DNA of 64,000 nt from Bordetella parapertussis (GCA_945906815.1 CAMDRT010000005.1:1-64000), one strand, 5' to 3'; shown: positions 52,419 to 60,850, counted from the first letter of the stretch. Notes: generated by a model from the sequence alone, not told the origin. Numbers and translations: made by a program.

Positions 52419-53522
52419 TTACGCCGCCAGCGACAAGTCCGCGATAACCGCTGCGATAAAGCGCCCCGCTTCGCCGCCGGACACCGTGCGATGGTCGAAG
52501 GTGAGCGACAGCGGCAGTATGCGGTGTACCACCGGCTTGCCATCCATCGCAATCACCGCATCGCGAATTTTTCCGGCGCCCAGTATGGCCACTGTCGGCG
52601 GCACCACCACCGGCGAGGCGTAGCGTCCGGCGATGGTGCCGTAGTTGGACAGGGTGATGGTATGGCCGCGCAGTTCTTCCGGCGGCACTTTGCGGGCGCG
52701 CGCATCGCGGATGAGCTGGTGCAGCGCCTGCGTCCAGTCCTCCACACTGCGTTCACCCACGTTCCGCAACACCGGCACCAGCAGTCCGTCGGCGCTATCC
52801 ACCGCGATGCCCAGATCGATTTTTTTCATCACCCAGCGGCCGATCTTTTCACTGTCGTACCAGGCGTTGAGCGACGGCTCGGCGCGGCATCCCGCGACCA
52901 GCGCGCGTATCAGCCGCGGCAATACCGGCGTATGCGCGGGCCAGGCGTGTATATCCGCGTCATCCATGAGGGTGGCGGACGCCACTTCAGCATGGGCGAG
53001 CATCATGTTGCGCGCCATGGCGCGCCGCACGCCGCGCAGCATTTCAATCGGCCCGGCTTCGGCCAGTACGCGTGCCGCGCGTTCCACATCGCTGGTGGTA
53101 ATCAGTCCGTCAGCGCCGGTGGGCGTCACCATGGACAGGTCGACATTGCGCTTGCGCGCCAGCGCACGCACCGCCGGCGTCGCCTTGATGCCGATCACCA
53201 CCGGCGCCGGCGCCGCGGGCGCATCGACGACCACTTTTTGGCCTACCTCCAGCTTGCCCGCCACCGTGCCGCTATCCGGCTGTTCATTGTCGCCTTCGAA
53301 CACCGCCAGCGGTGCGCCTATGTGCACGATTTCGCCGGCTGCGCCGTAGAGCTTGATGATGCGACCTTCATACGGCGCCGGGATATCCACAATCGCCTTC
53401 GCGGTTTCCACAGCGACCAGCGGCTGATCGAGTTTTACGTCGTCGCCTACCGCGACATGCCACTTCGCGATCTCCGCCTCCTGCAAGCCTTCGCCCAGAT
53501 CCGGTAATTTGAAAATTTTCAT
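52419..53522 (-). CDS. branched-chain 2-oxo acid dehydrogenase E2 (dihydrolipoyl acyltransferase)
   Basis: 367 residues. One lipoyl domain (1-80, lipoyl Lys in VETAKAIVDIP, about 43), a short E3-binding domain (AVRALARKRNVDLSMVTPTG, about 112) and the catalytic domain (about 150-367). The active-site signature reads FDHRTVSGGEAGRF, with Ser where classic enzymes have Asp in HxxxDG; variants of this type (TGGEAARF) occur in other E2 proteins. It transfers the branched acyl group to CoA. The gene follows E1beta by 15 bp. Confidence 0.9.
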   Translation of the reverse strand: MKIFKLPDLGEGLQEAEIAKWHVAVGDDVKLDQPLVAVETAKAIVDIPAPYEGRIIKLYGAAGEIVHIGAPLAVFEGDNEQPDSGTVAGKLEVGQKVVVDAPAAPAPVVIGIKATPAVRALARKRNVDLSMVTPTGADGLITTSDVERAARVLAEAGPIEMLRGVRRAMARNMMLAHAEVASATLMDDADIHAWPAHTPVLPRLIRALVAGCRAEPSLNAWYDSEKIGRWVMKKIDLGIAVDSADGLLVPVLRNVGERSVEDWTQALHQLIRDARARKVPPEELRGHTITLSNYGTIAGRYASPVVVPPTVAILGAGKIRDAVIAMDGKPVVHRILPLSLTFDHRTVSGGEAGRFIAAVIADLSLAA

Positions 53523-53537
53523 AATTTTTACAATACT

Positions 53538-54518
53538 TTATGAATATTCCAGCAGTTGTTTCACGGTGTCGACGATACGCGTGGTGGACGGCAGGTAATG
53601 ATGTTCGAGACGCGCCAGCGGCACCACTGTGTCGTAACCGGTGATGCGCCGCACCGGGGCGAGCAGCGTGAGCAATCCGTCTTCGACCAGATTGGCGGCG
53701 ATCTCGGCGGCGAATCCCGCCGTGCGCGCGGCCTCGCTCACGATCACGCAGCGCCCGCTACGCGCTACCGACGCGAGGATGGTGTCCATATCGAGCGGCT
53801 TGAGCGTCACCACATCGATCACCTCGGCGAAGATACCGAGCTCGGCGAGCGCGTCGGCGGCGGCGAGCGTTTCCTGCACCATGGCACCCCATGACACCAG
53901 CGTCACGTCGGTACCTTCGCGCAGCGTGACGCATTGATCCAGCGCCAGCGCTACACCGTTGTCGGCGACGTCTTCCTTGAACAGACGATACAGCCGTGTG
54001 GGCTCAAGGAACAGCACGGGATCCGGATCGCGGATGGCCGCGAGCAGCAAGCCATAGGCGCGGCGCGGCGAGGAGGGGTACACCACGCGTATGCCCGGAA
54101 TGTGCGCAAACATCGCTTCGGGGCTTTCGGAATGATGCTCAGGCGCGTGGATGCCGGCACCGCACGGCATGCGCAGCACCAGCGGGCACGACATGCGGCC
54201 CTGCGTGCGATGGCGCAGCCGCCCCGCATGATTGAGTATCTGATCGATGATGGTGTAGGCGAAACCAGCGAACTGTATCTCCGCCACGGGCTTCAAACCT
54301 GCGGCCGCCATGCCGATGCTCATGCCCGCGATCAGGGCTTCGGCCAGCGGCGTATCGATCACGCGCTGCGACCCGTAGGCGTCCAGCAGGCCCAGCGTCG
54401 CGCGAAACACGCCGCCGTCACGGCCGACATCCTGACCGAGCACGAGCACGTTCGGGTCGCGCGCCATCTCGTGTTTTAGCGCCAGAGTGACCGCTTCAAC
54501 GAGGGTGATGTGCGCCAT
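53538..54518 (-). CDS. branched-chain 2-oxo acid dehydrogenase E1 beta subunit
   Basis: 326 residues, family-standard. Transketolase-type pyrimidine domain: VLGQDVGRDGGVFRAT (about 25), DTPLAEALIAGMSIGMA (about 56), AEIQFAGFAYTIIDQI and HAPEHHSESPEAMFAHIPG (about 122-140), with the C-terminal TLKPLDMDTILASV. With E1alpha it forms the thiamine-diphosphate decarboxylase of the complex. Starts 2 bp after the E1alpha stop. Confidence 0.92.
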   Translation of the reverse strand: MAHITLVEAVTLALKHEMARDPNVLVLGQDVGRDGGVFRATLGLLDAYGSQRVIDTPLAEALIAGMSIGMAAAGLKPVAEIQFAGFAYTIIDQILNHAGRLRHRTQGRMSCPLVLRMPCGAGIHAPEHHSESPEAMFAHIPGIRVVYPSSPRRAYGLLLAAIRDPDPVLFLEPTRLYRLFKEDVADNGVALALDQCVTLREGTDVTLVSWGAMVQETLAAADALAELGIFAEVIDVVTLKPLDMDTILASVARSGRCVIVSEAARTAGFAAEIAANLVEDGLLTLLAPVRRITGYDTVVPLARLEHHYLPSTTRIVDTVKQLLEYS

Positions 54519-54520
54519 GA

Positions 54521-55588
54521 CTACTTATCCACCCGCATGGCCGCGGCACGCTGTTTCTCCAGCGCCGCCGGCAGTGTGGCGTAAAGATGATCGAACATCC
54601 GTGCGGGCGCGGGAGGCGGTTCGTTCACATAGGCCTGTACCGCCGCCAGCACGCGCTCGTTGCACTCCCTCAGCAACGCGTCCTCGCGTGTCTTGTCCCA
54701 TGCGCCGCCATCGATCAGAAAGGCGCGCAGCCGCGCGATGGGCTCGTGCTTCCACGCCGCGGCGACGTCGTCAGCGCCGCGGTAGCGCGACGCGTCGTCG
54801 GCGGTGGTGTGATCGGAGAGGCGGTAGGTGAGTGCCTCGATCAGCGTCGGACCGTCTCCGCCGCGCGCCTTGGCCAGCGCCGTGTCCATCGCATGCCGCA
54901 CCGCGATCAGGTCATTGCCGTCCACTTGCACGCCTTCCATGCCGGCGGCGATGGCCTTTTGCGCCAGCGTTTGCGCCGCGGTCTGCATGGCACGCGGCAC
55001 CGAGATTGCCCATTGATTATTGCTGACGAAAAAAACCAGCGGCAGCTGCCATGCGCCGGCGGCATTGATGCCCTCGTAAAAGTCGCCCTTCGAGGTTGCG
55101 CCGTCGCCGAGTGTGCACACCGCTACCCGCGGCTCGCGTTTGAACTGGAAGGCATAAGCCACGCCCACGGCATGGGCCGCTTGCGCGGCGATGGTCACGC
55201 AGATCGGGAAATCACCGCGCGCGTCTGAAAAATTGCTGCCGCGCTCATCACCGCTCCAGTACAGCAACAGTTCCTGCATGGTGACGCCGCGCATCAGTAA
55301 GGCGCCCTGCTCGCGATACGTCGTCAGCAACACGTCGTCCGGCGCCATCGCCGAAGCGATACCGGCCTGGATCGCTTCCTGCCCCAGCATCGATGCGAAG
55401 GTGCCCAACTGGCCGGTGCGTTGCAGCGCAATCGCCTTGGCGTCGTAAGCCCGTATCAGCGTCATCCAGCGGTAGAGCGCCGGCAGCACCGCCGGATCCA
55501 GCGCAAACGCCGGCAGTGGCAACAGCGGTTTGCCGTTGTCGTCGAGGAACCGGGAGTAATGAATGTCAAAGCGCGCGACGAGGCTCAT
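54521..55588 (-). CDS. branched-chain 2-oxo acid dehydrogenase E1 alpha subunit
   Basis: 355 residues from the ATG chosen by family length (MSLVARFDIHYSRFLDD); a longer opening would add 31 residues of atypical sequence. Thiamine-diphosphate motif GDGATSKGDFYEGINAAGAW...NNQWAISVP (about 165-202), RTGQLGTFASMLGQEAIQAG and the phosphorylation-loop-like segment TYRLSDHTTADDASRYR (about 263). Commits 2-oxo-isovalerate, -isocaproate and -methylvalerate to oxidation. First gene of the operon; no E3 gene is in the window. Confidence 0.92.
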   Translation of the reverse strand: MSLVARFDIHYSRFLDDNGKPLLPLPAFALDPAVLPALYRWMTLIRAYDAKAIALQRTGQLGTFASMLGQEAIQAGIASAMAPDDVLLTTYREQGALLMRGVTMQELLLYWSGDERGSNFSDARGDFPICVTIAAQAAHAVGVAYAFQFKREPRVAVCTLGDGATSKGDFYEGINAAGAWQLPLVFFVSNNQWAISVPRAMQTAAQTLAQKAIAAGMEGVQVDGNDLIAVRHAMDTALAKARGGDGPTLIEALTYRLSDHTTADDASRYRGADDVAAAWKHEPIARLRAFLIDGGAWDKTREDALLRECNERVLAAVQAYVNEPPPAPARMFDHLYATLPAALEKQRAAAMRVDK

Positions 55589-55695
55589 ATACGGGAACCG
55601 GAGTAAGCGTTGGATGCTGCCGGGTAAGCTGAACTCTTTTGAACTGACTGAAACTGTATCTCCGGGCTGGACGATAGTCAAACCAGGGAAGCGCT

Positions 55696-55812
55696 TCAGC
55701 TTTGGCCGGAATCACTGTCAGGCGGCCGCGTGAGGACCTCCGGTTGCAGGATCGCATCGAGTTGCTCCCGGCTTAGCAGTTTGCGCTGCAGGCGAGGATA
55801 GTTGGGGTCTGA
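55696..55812 (-). pseudogene. C-terminal remnant resembling an aspartase/fumarase-family lyase
   Basis: A 38-codon reverse frame, ending in a stop at 55696 and cut off by a stop at 55813, reads RLQRKLLSREQLDAILQPEVLTRP near its end. The pattern L-(T/S)-xEQLDxxLxPExxTxP is what closes many aspartase/fumarase-superfamily lyases. The body of such a gene is missing: it seems to have been cut where the island begins. Similarity is by eye and short, so the family call is weak. Confidence 0.35.
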
Positions 55813-55837
55813 TCACGCAACAGTCAGAATACCCGGC

Positions 55838-55856
55838 CTCAGCCTCATACGCTGAG
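55838..55856. promoter_or_regulatory. inverted repeat upstream of the WYL regulator
   Basis: CTCAGC and GCTGAG with a seven-base spacer lie 65 bp before the WYL start codon. WYL regulators of the BrxR/CapW kind repress their own promoters through inverted repeats, so this is a candidate operator. Six-base arms are short and could be chance. Confidence 0.3.
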
Positions 55857-55920
55857 CCAGTGGTGCTACAGTGCCAAGGCGGCTGGCGTGGGGCGGCCGA
55901 TCCGTTTGGTGGAGGGTGCG

Positions 55921-56892
55921 ATGAACAAGACCGAGCGCATTTTCAAGATTGAGCAGCTGATCGCGGCACGGCAGGTGGTCTCCTTCAAGGCCATGCGCGA
56001 CGAACTCGAGGTGTCCCGCGCGACAGTCAACCGCGACCTTGAATATCTGCGCAGCCGCATGAAGGCCCCGATCGACTACGATCGCGATGCCGGCGGCTAC
56101 CGCTTCCGCAAGGGAGGCGGGAGGAACCAGCGCCAGGAATTTCCCGGGCTGTGGTTCAACGCTTCGGAGGCGGCGGCTTTGCTCACCATGCACCATTTGC
56201 TTGCCGATATACAGCCGGGCATGCTCGCCCGACACATCGAGCCGCTGCAGGAGCGCCTGAGGGTTCTGATGGAAAGCGCGGACCACTCGTTCAAGGAGGT
56301 GGAGCGCAGGGTCCGCATCATTCACCTGGGCCGGCGTTCACCGCAACCCAAGTTCTTCGAGACCGCGGCAAGCGCGGTTTTCAAGCGCCGCCGAATAAAA
56401 ATTGATTACTACGCCCGTTCGAGCGACTCCACCACGACACGCGAGGTGTCACCGCAGAAGCTCGTTTTCTACCGGCAGAACTGGTATCTGGATGCCTGGT
56501 GTCACTTGCGCGACGGGTTGCGCAGCTTTTCTCTGGACAGCATACGCAAGGCCGAGATAGTGGAGACGAGTGCCAGGAGCGTCCCCGAGAGCGAGATGGA
56601 GGAATTCCTGGCCTCGGGCTACGGGATTTTTTCGGGGAAGAAGACCCTCTGGGCGACGCTCAGGTTCTCGCCCACCGCCGCCCGCTGGGTGGCCTCCGAG
56701 CAATGGCACTCGAAGCAAAAGGCCCGGCTGGATCCAGACGGATCCTACGTGCTGGAACTGCCCTACAGCGAGGACAGGGAACTGATGATGGACATCCTGC
56801 GCTTTGGCCCGGATGTCGAAGTGATCGCGCCGGCAGCGCTACGCAACAGCCTGAAGAAAGCGCTCGAGTCGACGCTGAAGCATTACGGCTGA
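55921..56892 (+). CDS. WYL-domain transcriptional regulator (wHTH-WYL)
   Basis: 323 residues from the ATG after GGAGGGTGCG. N-terminal winged helix (about 5-62: RIFKIEQLIAARQVVSFKAM, then VSRATVNRDLEYLRSRM), WYL domain (about 150-215) with the name-giving WYL at 188-190, and a C-terminal WCX-type extension to the end. Family members sense nucleotide-like ligands and regulate DNA repair, and several (BrxR, CapW) control phage-defence loci. Here it opens an island with nuclease-like and ADP-ribose-related genes, which supports, but does not prove, a defence-regulator role. Confidence 0.9.
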   Translation: MNKTERIFKIEQLIAARQVVSFKAMRDELEVSRATVNRDLEYLRSRMKAPIDYDRDAGGYRFRKGGGRNQRQEFPGLWFNASEAAALLTMHHLLADIQPGMLARHIEPLQERLRVLMESADHSFKEVERRVRIIHLGRRSPQPKFFETAASAVFKRRRIKIDYYARSSDSTTTREVSPQKLVFYRQNWYLDAWCHLRDGLRSFSLDSIRKAEIVETSARSVPESEMEEFLASGYGIFSGKKTLWATLRFSPTAARWVASEQWHSKQKARLDPDGSYVLELPYSEDRELMMDILRFGPDVEVIAPAALRNSLKKALESTLKHYG

Positions 56893-57001
56893 GCGTCCGG
56901 CCGCCCCGCTTGGGGCGCTGTCTCCGGCAATTCGGCGCGTGATCGGACAGTTCATCGGCAGCAATCTTCCCTCATAATCGGATGTTTTCTTTCCCCGTCT
57001 C

Positions 57002-57691
57002 CTACGGACGGGGAATTACGTGAGCCAAAGGCTGCACGAACTTGATGATGCTCTCGACCTCTTCGAGCGTCGTGTCGAACCATTCTATTCCTGGGGCGCG
57101 TCTCTTCGACCCACGGTTTTCCAGAATCGAATGGATGGCACGCTCCATCGACGCGACCCTCTGAACCTTCCAAACGCCGAGGATGACGGCGTATTCGAAG
57201 CAGCAAGTTGTCTTGCATTGCTGCGATACGCGAGCGTCCGCGTCGCCTGTCGTCGTGAGACCGACCTTGATGGGGAACTTGACTCCATCCTTTCTGACGA
57301 TGGAGGGGAACGAATAGGCGTATATGATTCCAGCGTCGTCCGACTCGACATCGATGGCAGCAGCATCCGCTTCCGCCATCTCTTCTTCCAAGGGGATGTT
57401 CTTGAACATCCCGCCACCCAACTTCTCAAGGACTTTCAGGTCCTCAGCAAGGAACGGAATGTAAAACATGAAGATGGTGCTCAGTTTCTCCGTCTTGTCC
57501 GATTGGGCGTTCTTGATCCTGATTTCCAGTTGGTCAGGCGTGTAGGTTTCGGCAAGCAGCTTCCTCGATATATTCCGAAGCAGGAACGGCTCGTCGCCTA
57601 TGGCTTTGGCGATCTCAGCTACGCGTGGCAGCAGTTCGTATCTGGCGGCGTGATAGACGTAGGAGCGGGAAGCCTCGAAGGGGATAGTCAT
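57002..57691 (-). CDS. T5orf172/GIY-YIG-like nuclease-domain protein
   Basis: 229 residues. The C-terminal half (about 120-218) follows the T5orf172/MUG113 pattern of the GIY-YIG superfamily: GIIYAYSFPS (121-130), PIKVGLTT (140-147), an Arg at 154, the SMERAIHSIL helix (Glu183, His187) and IEWFDTTLEEVESII (202-216). The N-terminal half (1-100) is a separate helical domain with no family I recognise. Such domains cut or bind DNA in phage, restriction and mobile-element proteins. It faces the WYL gene (convergent, about 110 bp), and is transcribed away from the rest of the island. Confidence 0.6.
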   Translation of the reverse strand: MTIPFEASRSYVYHAARYELLPRVAEIAKAIGDEPFLLRNISRKLLAETYTPDQLEIRIKNAQSDKTEKLSTIFMFYIPFLAEDLKVLEKLGGGMFKNIPLEEEMAEADAAAIDVESDDAGIIYAYSFPSIVRKDGVKFPIKVGLTTTGDADARVSQQCKTTCCFEYAVILGVWKVQRVASMERAIHSILENRGSKRRAPGIEWFDTTLEEVESIIKFVQPLAHVIPRP

Positions 57692-57783
57692 AGTTTCGGT
57701 CTTGCAGTTCGGGACATGGAATTATGGCAGTACATCGTTCGCTGGTCACAACAACCTATTTTCCACAGACAAAAAATCCCCCC

Positions 57784-57806
57784 CTCAAAACACATCCAAT
57801 TTTGAG
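57784..57806. terminator. hairpin upstream of the GIY-YIG-like gene
   Basis: CTCAAAA (57784-57790) pairs with TTTTGAG (57800-57806), flanked by C- and G-runs that can extend the stem. It lies in a 277-bp gap with no other feature, and could be a terminator left from an older gene order or part of a recombination site. Confidence 0.35.
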
Positions 57807-57968
57807 AGGGGTTTGCACCGGTAGGCCATTTGGTTCCCCGGAAAGCTCGTACCCTGTTGCGTTTCCCAGGTGGCTCATTTGCTGAGCCTGCGATCCGGAA
57901 TACTGGGTCGCCTGGCCGGTCAAAGCGCGCATTTCGCCCGCTCACCCGGCGCTGATCCGGAGGCTCGA

Positions 57969-58166
57969 ATGCAACTGATCAATGACACCCTATCCACGCT
58001 GTCCCTTTCCACCCCGCAGGCTTTTTCCAATCTCGCCGTTTTTCCCTTAGTCGCCGACGTGGCCCGGGATGCCGATTATCTGGTTCTCGATGAAGCCCTG
58101 ATGCGCAAAGTGGCCCGGGTGACCGAAGTGTCCGCGGGCGGCAGGCCTTGGCAACAGAGAAAATAA
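57969..58166 (+). pseudogene. truncated ARPP-1-like gene (N-terminal part only)
   Basis: A GGAGGC site precedes an ATG opening a 65-codon frame: INDTLSTLSLSTPQAFSNLAVFPL, then DADYLVLDEALMRKVARVTEVSAGG (given in two parts). This is the start of the ARPP-1 family (ARG- and rhodanese-phosphatase-associated protein), whose full proteins are several hundred residues long and continue with a conserved region after the EVSxGG motif. Here the frame leaves the family at GG and stops nine residues later. The name of the family records its habit of sitting next to ADP-ribosylglycohydrolase (ARG) genes; one begins at 63648. Identification is from memory of the motif pattern. Confidence 0.5.
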
Positions 58167-58190
58167 GCGCAACGAACGACTGGAGGGGGG

Positions 58191-58895
58191 ATGGGCCACA
58201 CAACTCGATTTTCCGTACTGCAATCCAATCACGGCCACAACACCACCATCGGCTACGATTTTCAAGCCCACTTCCAAGAATTGGCGGAACGCGGCGAGGC
58301 CGATGCCGTAATCGTTTCCACGGAGGACGGATTTTCAGCGCTAGGGTTATCGCGCCGGTTCTTCGAAGGCGATCTTGGAATTTCTGAGAATGAAATCCAC
58401 TCTCTTGCCAACTGGAACCGTTTCGACAATGAACAGATTACTCTGATTGCCTTGGCGAGCCGCAAATCTGAAAGCTTGTTACGCGGCATCATCCTCGCAC
58501 CTGGCAACAACACCCGCAGCTATTCGCCGTTTGTGCGTTCGTATGACCCTCGTCCGAATAGAGACTTCTATTACAACATCAGTTACGAAGCGATTGCACA
58601 TGTATGTCAACAATGGGGCGCGCGCAAGCTGGCTATTTCGCATCTTGCAGGCAGCGGGAACTATCATGAGGACATAGCCACAGGCCATGCTGAAGCGCTT
58701 GCCCATTTCTGCGATGCCGAGCCGAAAGCTGCGCCTGAATCTTTCATATTTTGCGGTTGCTGCATCAGCGTGGATGATCTGAACGGAATCCGAGCCTTGA
58801 ACGCGGAAGGGGAAATGACTGCACATCAGTCAATTCTGGTCGCAACAGAAACCAAGGGTCAGGCAACGATGCTTCATCTCGATTGGCCGAAGTAG
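58191..58895 (+). CDS. unrecognised 234-residue protein, possible macro-domain-like C-terminus
   Basis: Very strong ribosome site (GGAGGGGGG) before the ATG. No signal peptide or membrane helix. Residues 128-150 (YEAIAHVCQQWGARKLAISH) followed by LAGSGNYHEDIATGHAEALAHFC and an FIFCGCCI strand resemble the last third of macro domains (helix, strand, glycine-rich loop, helix, strand). The N-terminal part (ADAVIVSTEDGFSALGL) could supply the early macro loop. The macro link is my inference from pattern, not a recognised family. It follows the truncated ARPP-1 gene and precedes the ADP-ribosylglycohydrolase by one IS and several genes. An IS element lies 12 bp past its stop. Confidence 0.6.
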   Translation: MGHTTRFSVLQSNHGHNTTIGYDFQAHFQELAERGEADAVIVSTEDGFSALGLSRRFFEGDLGISENEIHSLANWNRFDNEQITLIALASRKSESLLRGIILAPGNNTRSYSPFVRSYDPRPNRDFYYNISYEAIAHVCQQWGARKLAISHLAGSGNYHEDIATGHAEALAHFCDAEPKAAPESFIFCGCCISVDDLNGIRALNAEGEMTAHQSILVATETKGQATMLHLDWPK

Positions 58896-58997
58896 AAGAC
58901 GAAGAGAGAAGTGGCCCCGCAAAACTGAACAACGCTATAAGTGGAAACTCCGGGTATAAAGCGGGACCGCAAACGGTCTTGCAATAAGGAGTTTTTG

Positions 58998-59312
58998 ATG
59001 AAAACGAAACCATCAGGGCGGCGTACCCGCCGCACCCACAATCCGGCGTTCAAGGCGCGAGTAGCTTTAGCCGCCCTGCGGGAAGACAAGACGTTGGCTG
59101 AGCTTTGCGCGCAGTTCGAGTTGCATCCGAACCAGATCAGCGAATGGAAGAAGCAATTGCTTGAGCGTGCGGCAGAAGTGTTTGATGGCGGCAGCTCGCT
59201 GGAGCCGGTGAATCTGGCACCGCTGCACGCCAAGATCGGCCAGTTGGCACTGGAGAATGATTTTTTAGAAAGCGCGCTCAGCAAGGCGGGATTGCTGAGC
59301 GTAAAGCCATGA
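58998..59312 (+). CDS. IS3-family transposase OrfA
   Basis: 104 residues; AAGGAG precedes the ATG. An HTH_Tnp_1-type helix-turn-helix ([30 protein letters not shown], in outline) occupies about 14-45, followed by a leucine-zipper-like helix (about 60-100) that joins OrfA and OrfB in this family. Its stop overlaps the orfB start (ATGA). Confidence 0.9.
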   Translation: MKTKPSGRRTRRTHNPAFKARVALAALREDKTLAELCAQFELHPNQISEWKKQLLERAAEVFDGGSSLEPVNLAPLHAKIGQLALENDFLESALSKAGLLSVKP

Positions 59313-60144
59313 TCGACCGTGACCACGAACTGAGCATTACCCGTCAGGCGAGCCTGTTGAACATCAGCCGGGGGACGGTTTACTACCTGCCCCAGCCGGT
59401 GAGCCCGGCCGATCTGGCGCTCATGCGCAGACTCGACGAACTGCACCTGCAACATCCGTTCATGGGTGCGCGCATGCTGCGCGACCAACTGGCCCGCCCC
59501 GGCAAGGCATCCACGCGGGGCGGCGGCACATCCGAACGCTGATGCTGCGCATGGGCATAGAGGCGCTGGCGCCGCAGCCGGGCACCAGCAAAGCCGCCCC
59601 CGGCCACAAGATCTATCCGTATCTGCTGCGTAAGCTCGCGATCACCCGCGCCAACCAAGTCTGGGCGCTGGACACTACCTATATTCCCATGGCGCGCGGT
59701 TTTGTCTACCTTACCGCCGTGGTGGACGTGGCCTCGCGTCGCGTTCTGGCGCACAAGGTGGCGATCACGCTGGAGGCCTGCCATGCCACGCAGGTGATCG
59801 AAGAAGCCTTTTCCCGGTATGGCATACCGGAAATCGTCAACACCGACCAGGGTAGCCAGTTCACAGCCGACGAGTTCACCCGCGTTGTGCTGGCCAAGGG
59901 TTGCAAGCTGTCCATGGACGGGCGCGGGGCCTGGCGCGACAACGTGTTCGTCGAGCGCCTGTGGCGCAGCGTGAAATATGAGCGGGTGTATCTGAAGGCC
60001 TATGATGGCGTGAGCGCGGCCAGATATGACATCGCCGATTACATGGACTGGTACAACACGCATCGACCGCATTCCAAAATAGAGCGGCTTACGCCAGAGG
60101 AAAAATACATCGCAACCTTGCCTCTGTTGAAGCGGGCCGCGTAA
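59309..60144 (+). pseudogene. IS3-family transposase OrfB, frameshifted
   Basis: The frame from 59309 runs in OrfB sequence (SLLNISRGTVYYLPQPV, HPFMGARMLRDQLA) to about 59495 and then goes out of frame, ending at a stop near 59542. The normal continuation resumes in another frame (QGIHAGRRHIRTLMLRMG, then the integrase core to 60144). Around CCCGCCCCGGCAAGG (59493-59507) there is a net gain of two bases, best seen as a five-base insertion. The core keeps all three acidic residues: ALDTTYIPM, NTDQGSQF and VFVERLWRSVKYE. Confidence 0.88.
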
Positions 60145-60294
60145 GATGACCCCCTTGGTGCGCCCCGAGTTGCCCACCGCGGCTGTGCGTTCGCAAGCGA
60201 CGCACGCCACCGTGGACAACTCTGCACCTTTTGCAATCCGCCCGGACTCCACTTATAAATCGGGGAATGTTGTTCAAACAACCGGGGCCACTTC

Positions 60295-60716
60295 TGATAC
60301 CATTTGACAATTCTGTTTATGCCAAGTGCAAGAACTATTCTGACTACAAGAAATTGGAAACGGAGAAACAAATTGGCGCGTTAAAAGGACAATTAGACGC
60401 GGAATTGAGGCGGTTAGAAAAACTGGAAAAAGATCGGGTAAAAGCGAACAAGGACATTTGGGGCGCAATTCGTAGGCGAGATACGGCGGCAATAAAAAAG
60501 CTTGTTGTCGCTGGTGTTGACTTGGAGTCAAGAAATACCGCAGGCGTTACCGTGGCTGCGGCATTGCGTTCTATGGAACCAAGTTGGCCTGGCGCTGCCA
60601 AGTTGTGGCCGCCTGATGTACTCACCACACCAAATTTCTGGATGATACTGTGCCTATTGCCAGCAGCCTTACCTCTGTCCCGCAATACCCCAAAAAGCTC
60701 ACCATCTATCACTTAG
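60295..60716 (+). pseudogene. ankyrin-like gene fragment cut by the IS
   Basis: An open frame runs out of the right IS end with no start of its own. It encodes a charged coiled coil (KLETEKQIGALKGQLDAELR, then EKLEKDRVKANKD), then one ankyrin-like unit (DIWGAIRRRDTAAIKKLVVAG, then VDLESRNTAGVT). After that the sequence no longer fits the ankyrin pattern and ends at a stop. The 5' half is not found on the left side of the IS, so part of the gene was lost. The stretch up to 60840 has further Cys-containing coding-like bits in another frame (KTFDCRGKK), probably decay products. Confidence 0.5.
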
Positions 60717-60850
60717 CCGCATCACCTTTTTGGTGGGTGCGTGCAGCACAAGGTGGCAAGCGTGGCAGCAAGACTTTCGATTGCAGAGGCAAGAAGCTGA
60801 CTGCATCAGTGTACCAATATCAAGCCCATAAAATAACTTGGAGGTAAAAA

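Larger units (their letters stand above)
55589..55920. other. gap between the leucine operon and the WYL regulator
   Basis: No intact gene. It should hold the leucine-operon promoter (minus strand) and the WYL gene promoter (plus strand). A short lyase-like remnant occupies 55696-55812. An inverted pair CTCAGC/GCTGAG (55838-55843 and 55851-55856) sits 65 bp before the WYL start and could be an operator. Confidence 0.4.
58908..60294 (+). mobile_element. IS3-family insertion sequence, degenerate copy
   Basis: About 1.39 kb. Terminal inverted repeats read GAAGTGGCCCCG (58908-58919) and CGGGGCCACTTC (60283-60294), and similarity continues inward (GAACAAC and TATAAGTGGA on both ends). It carries orfA and orfB in the usual two-frame order with DDE residues. 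No clear target duplication was found at the ends. orfB is frameshifted, so this copy probably cannot move by itself. Confidence 0.88.

Noticed and set aside
52389..53507. 372-codon plus-strand frame opposite the E2 gene
   Set aside because: His/Arg-rich shadow of the lipoyl acyltransferase; no independent support.
57688..57945. Minus-strand frame upstream of the GIY-YIG-like gene
   Set aside because: Composition is not protein-like and it crosses a hairpin; no start signal.
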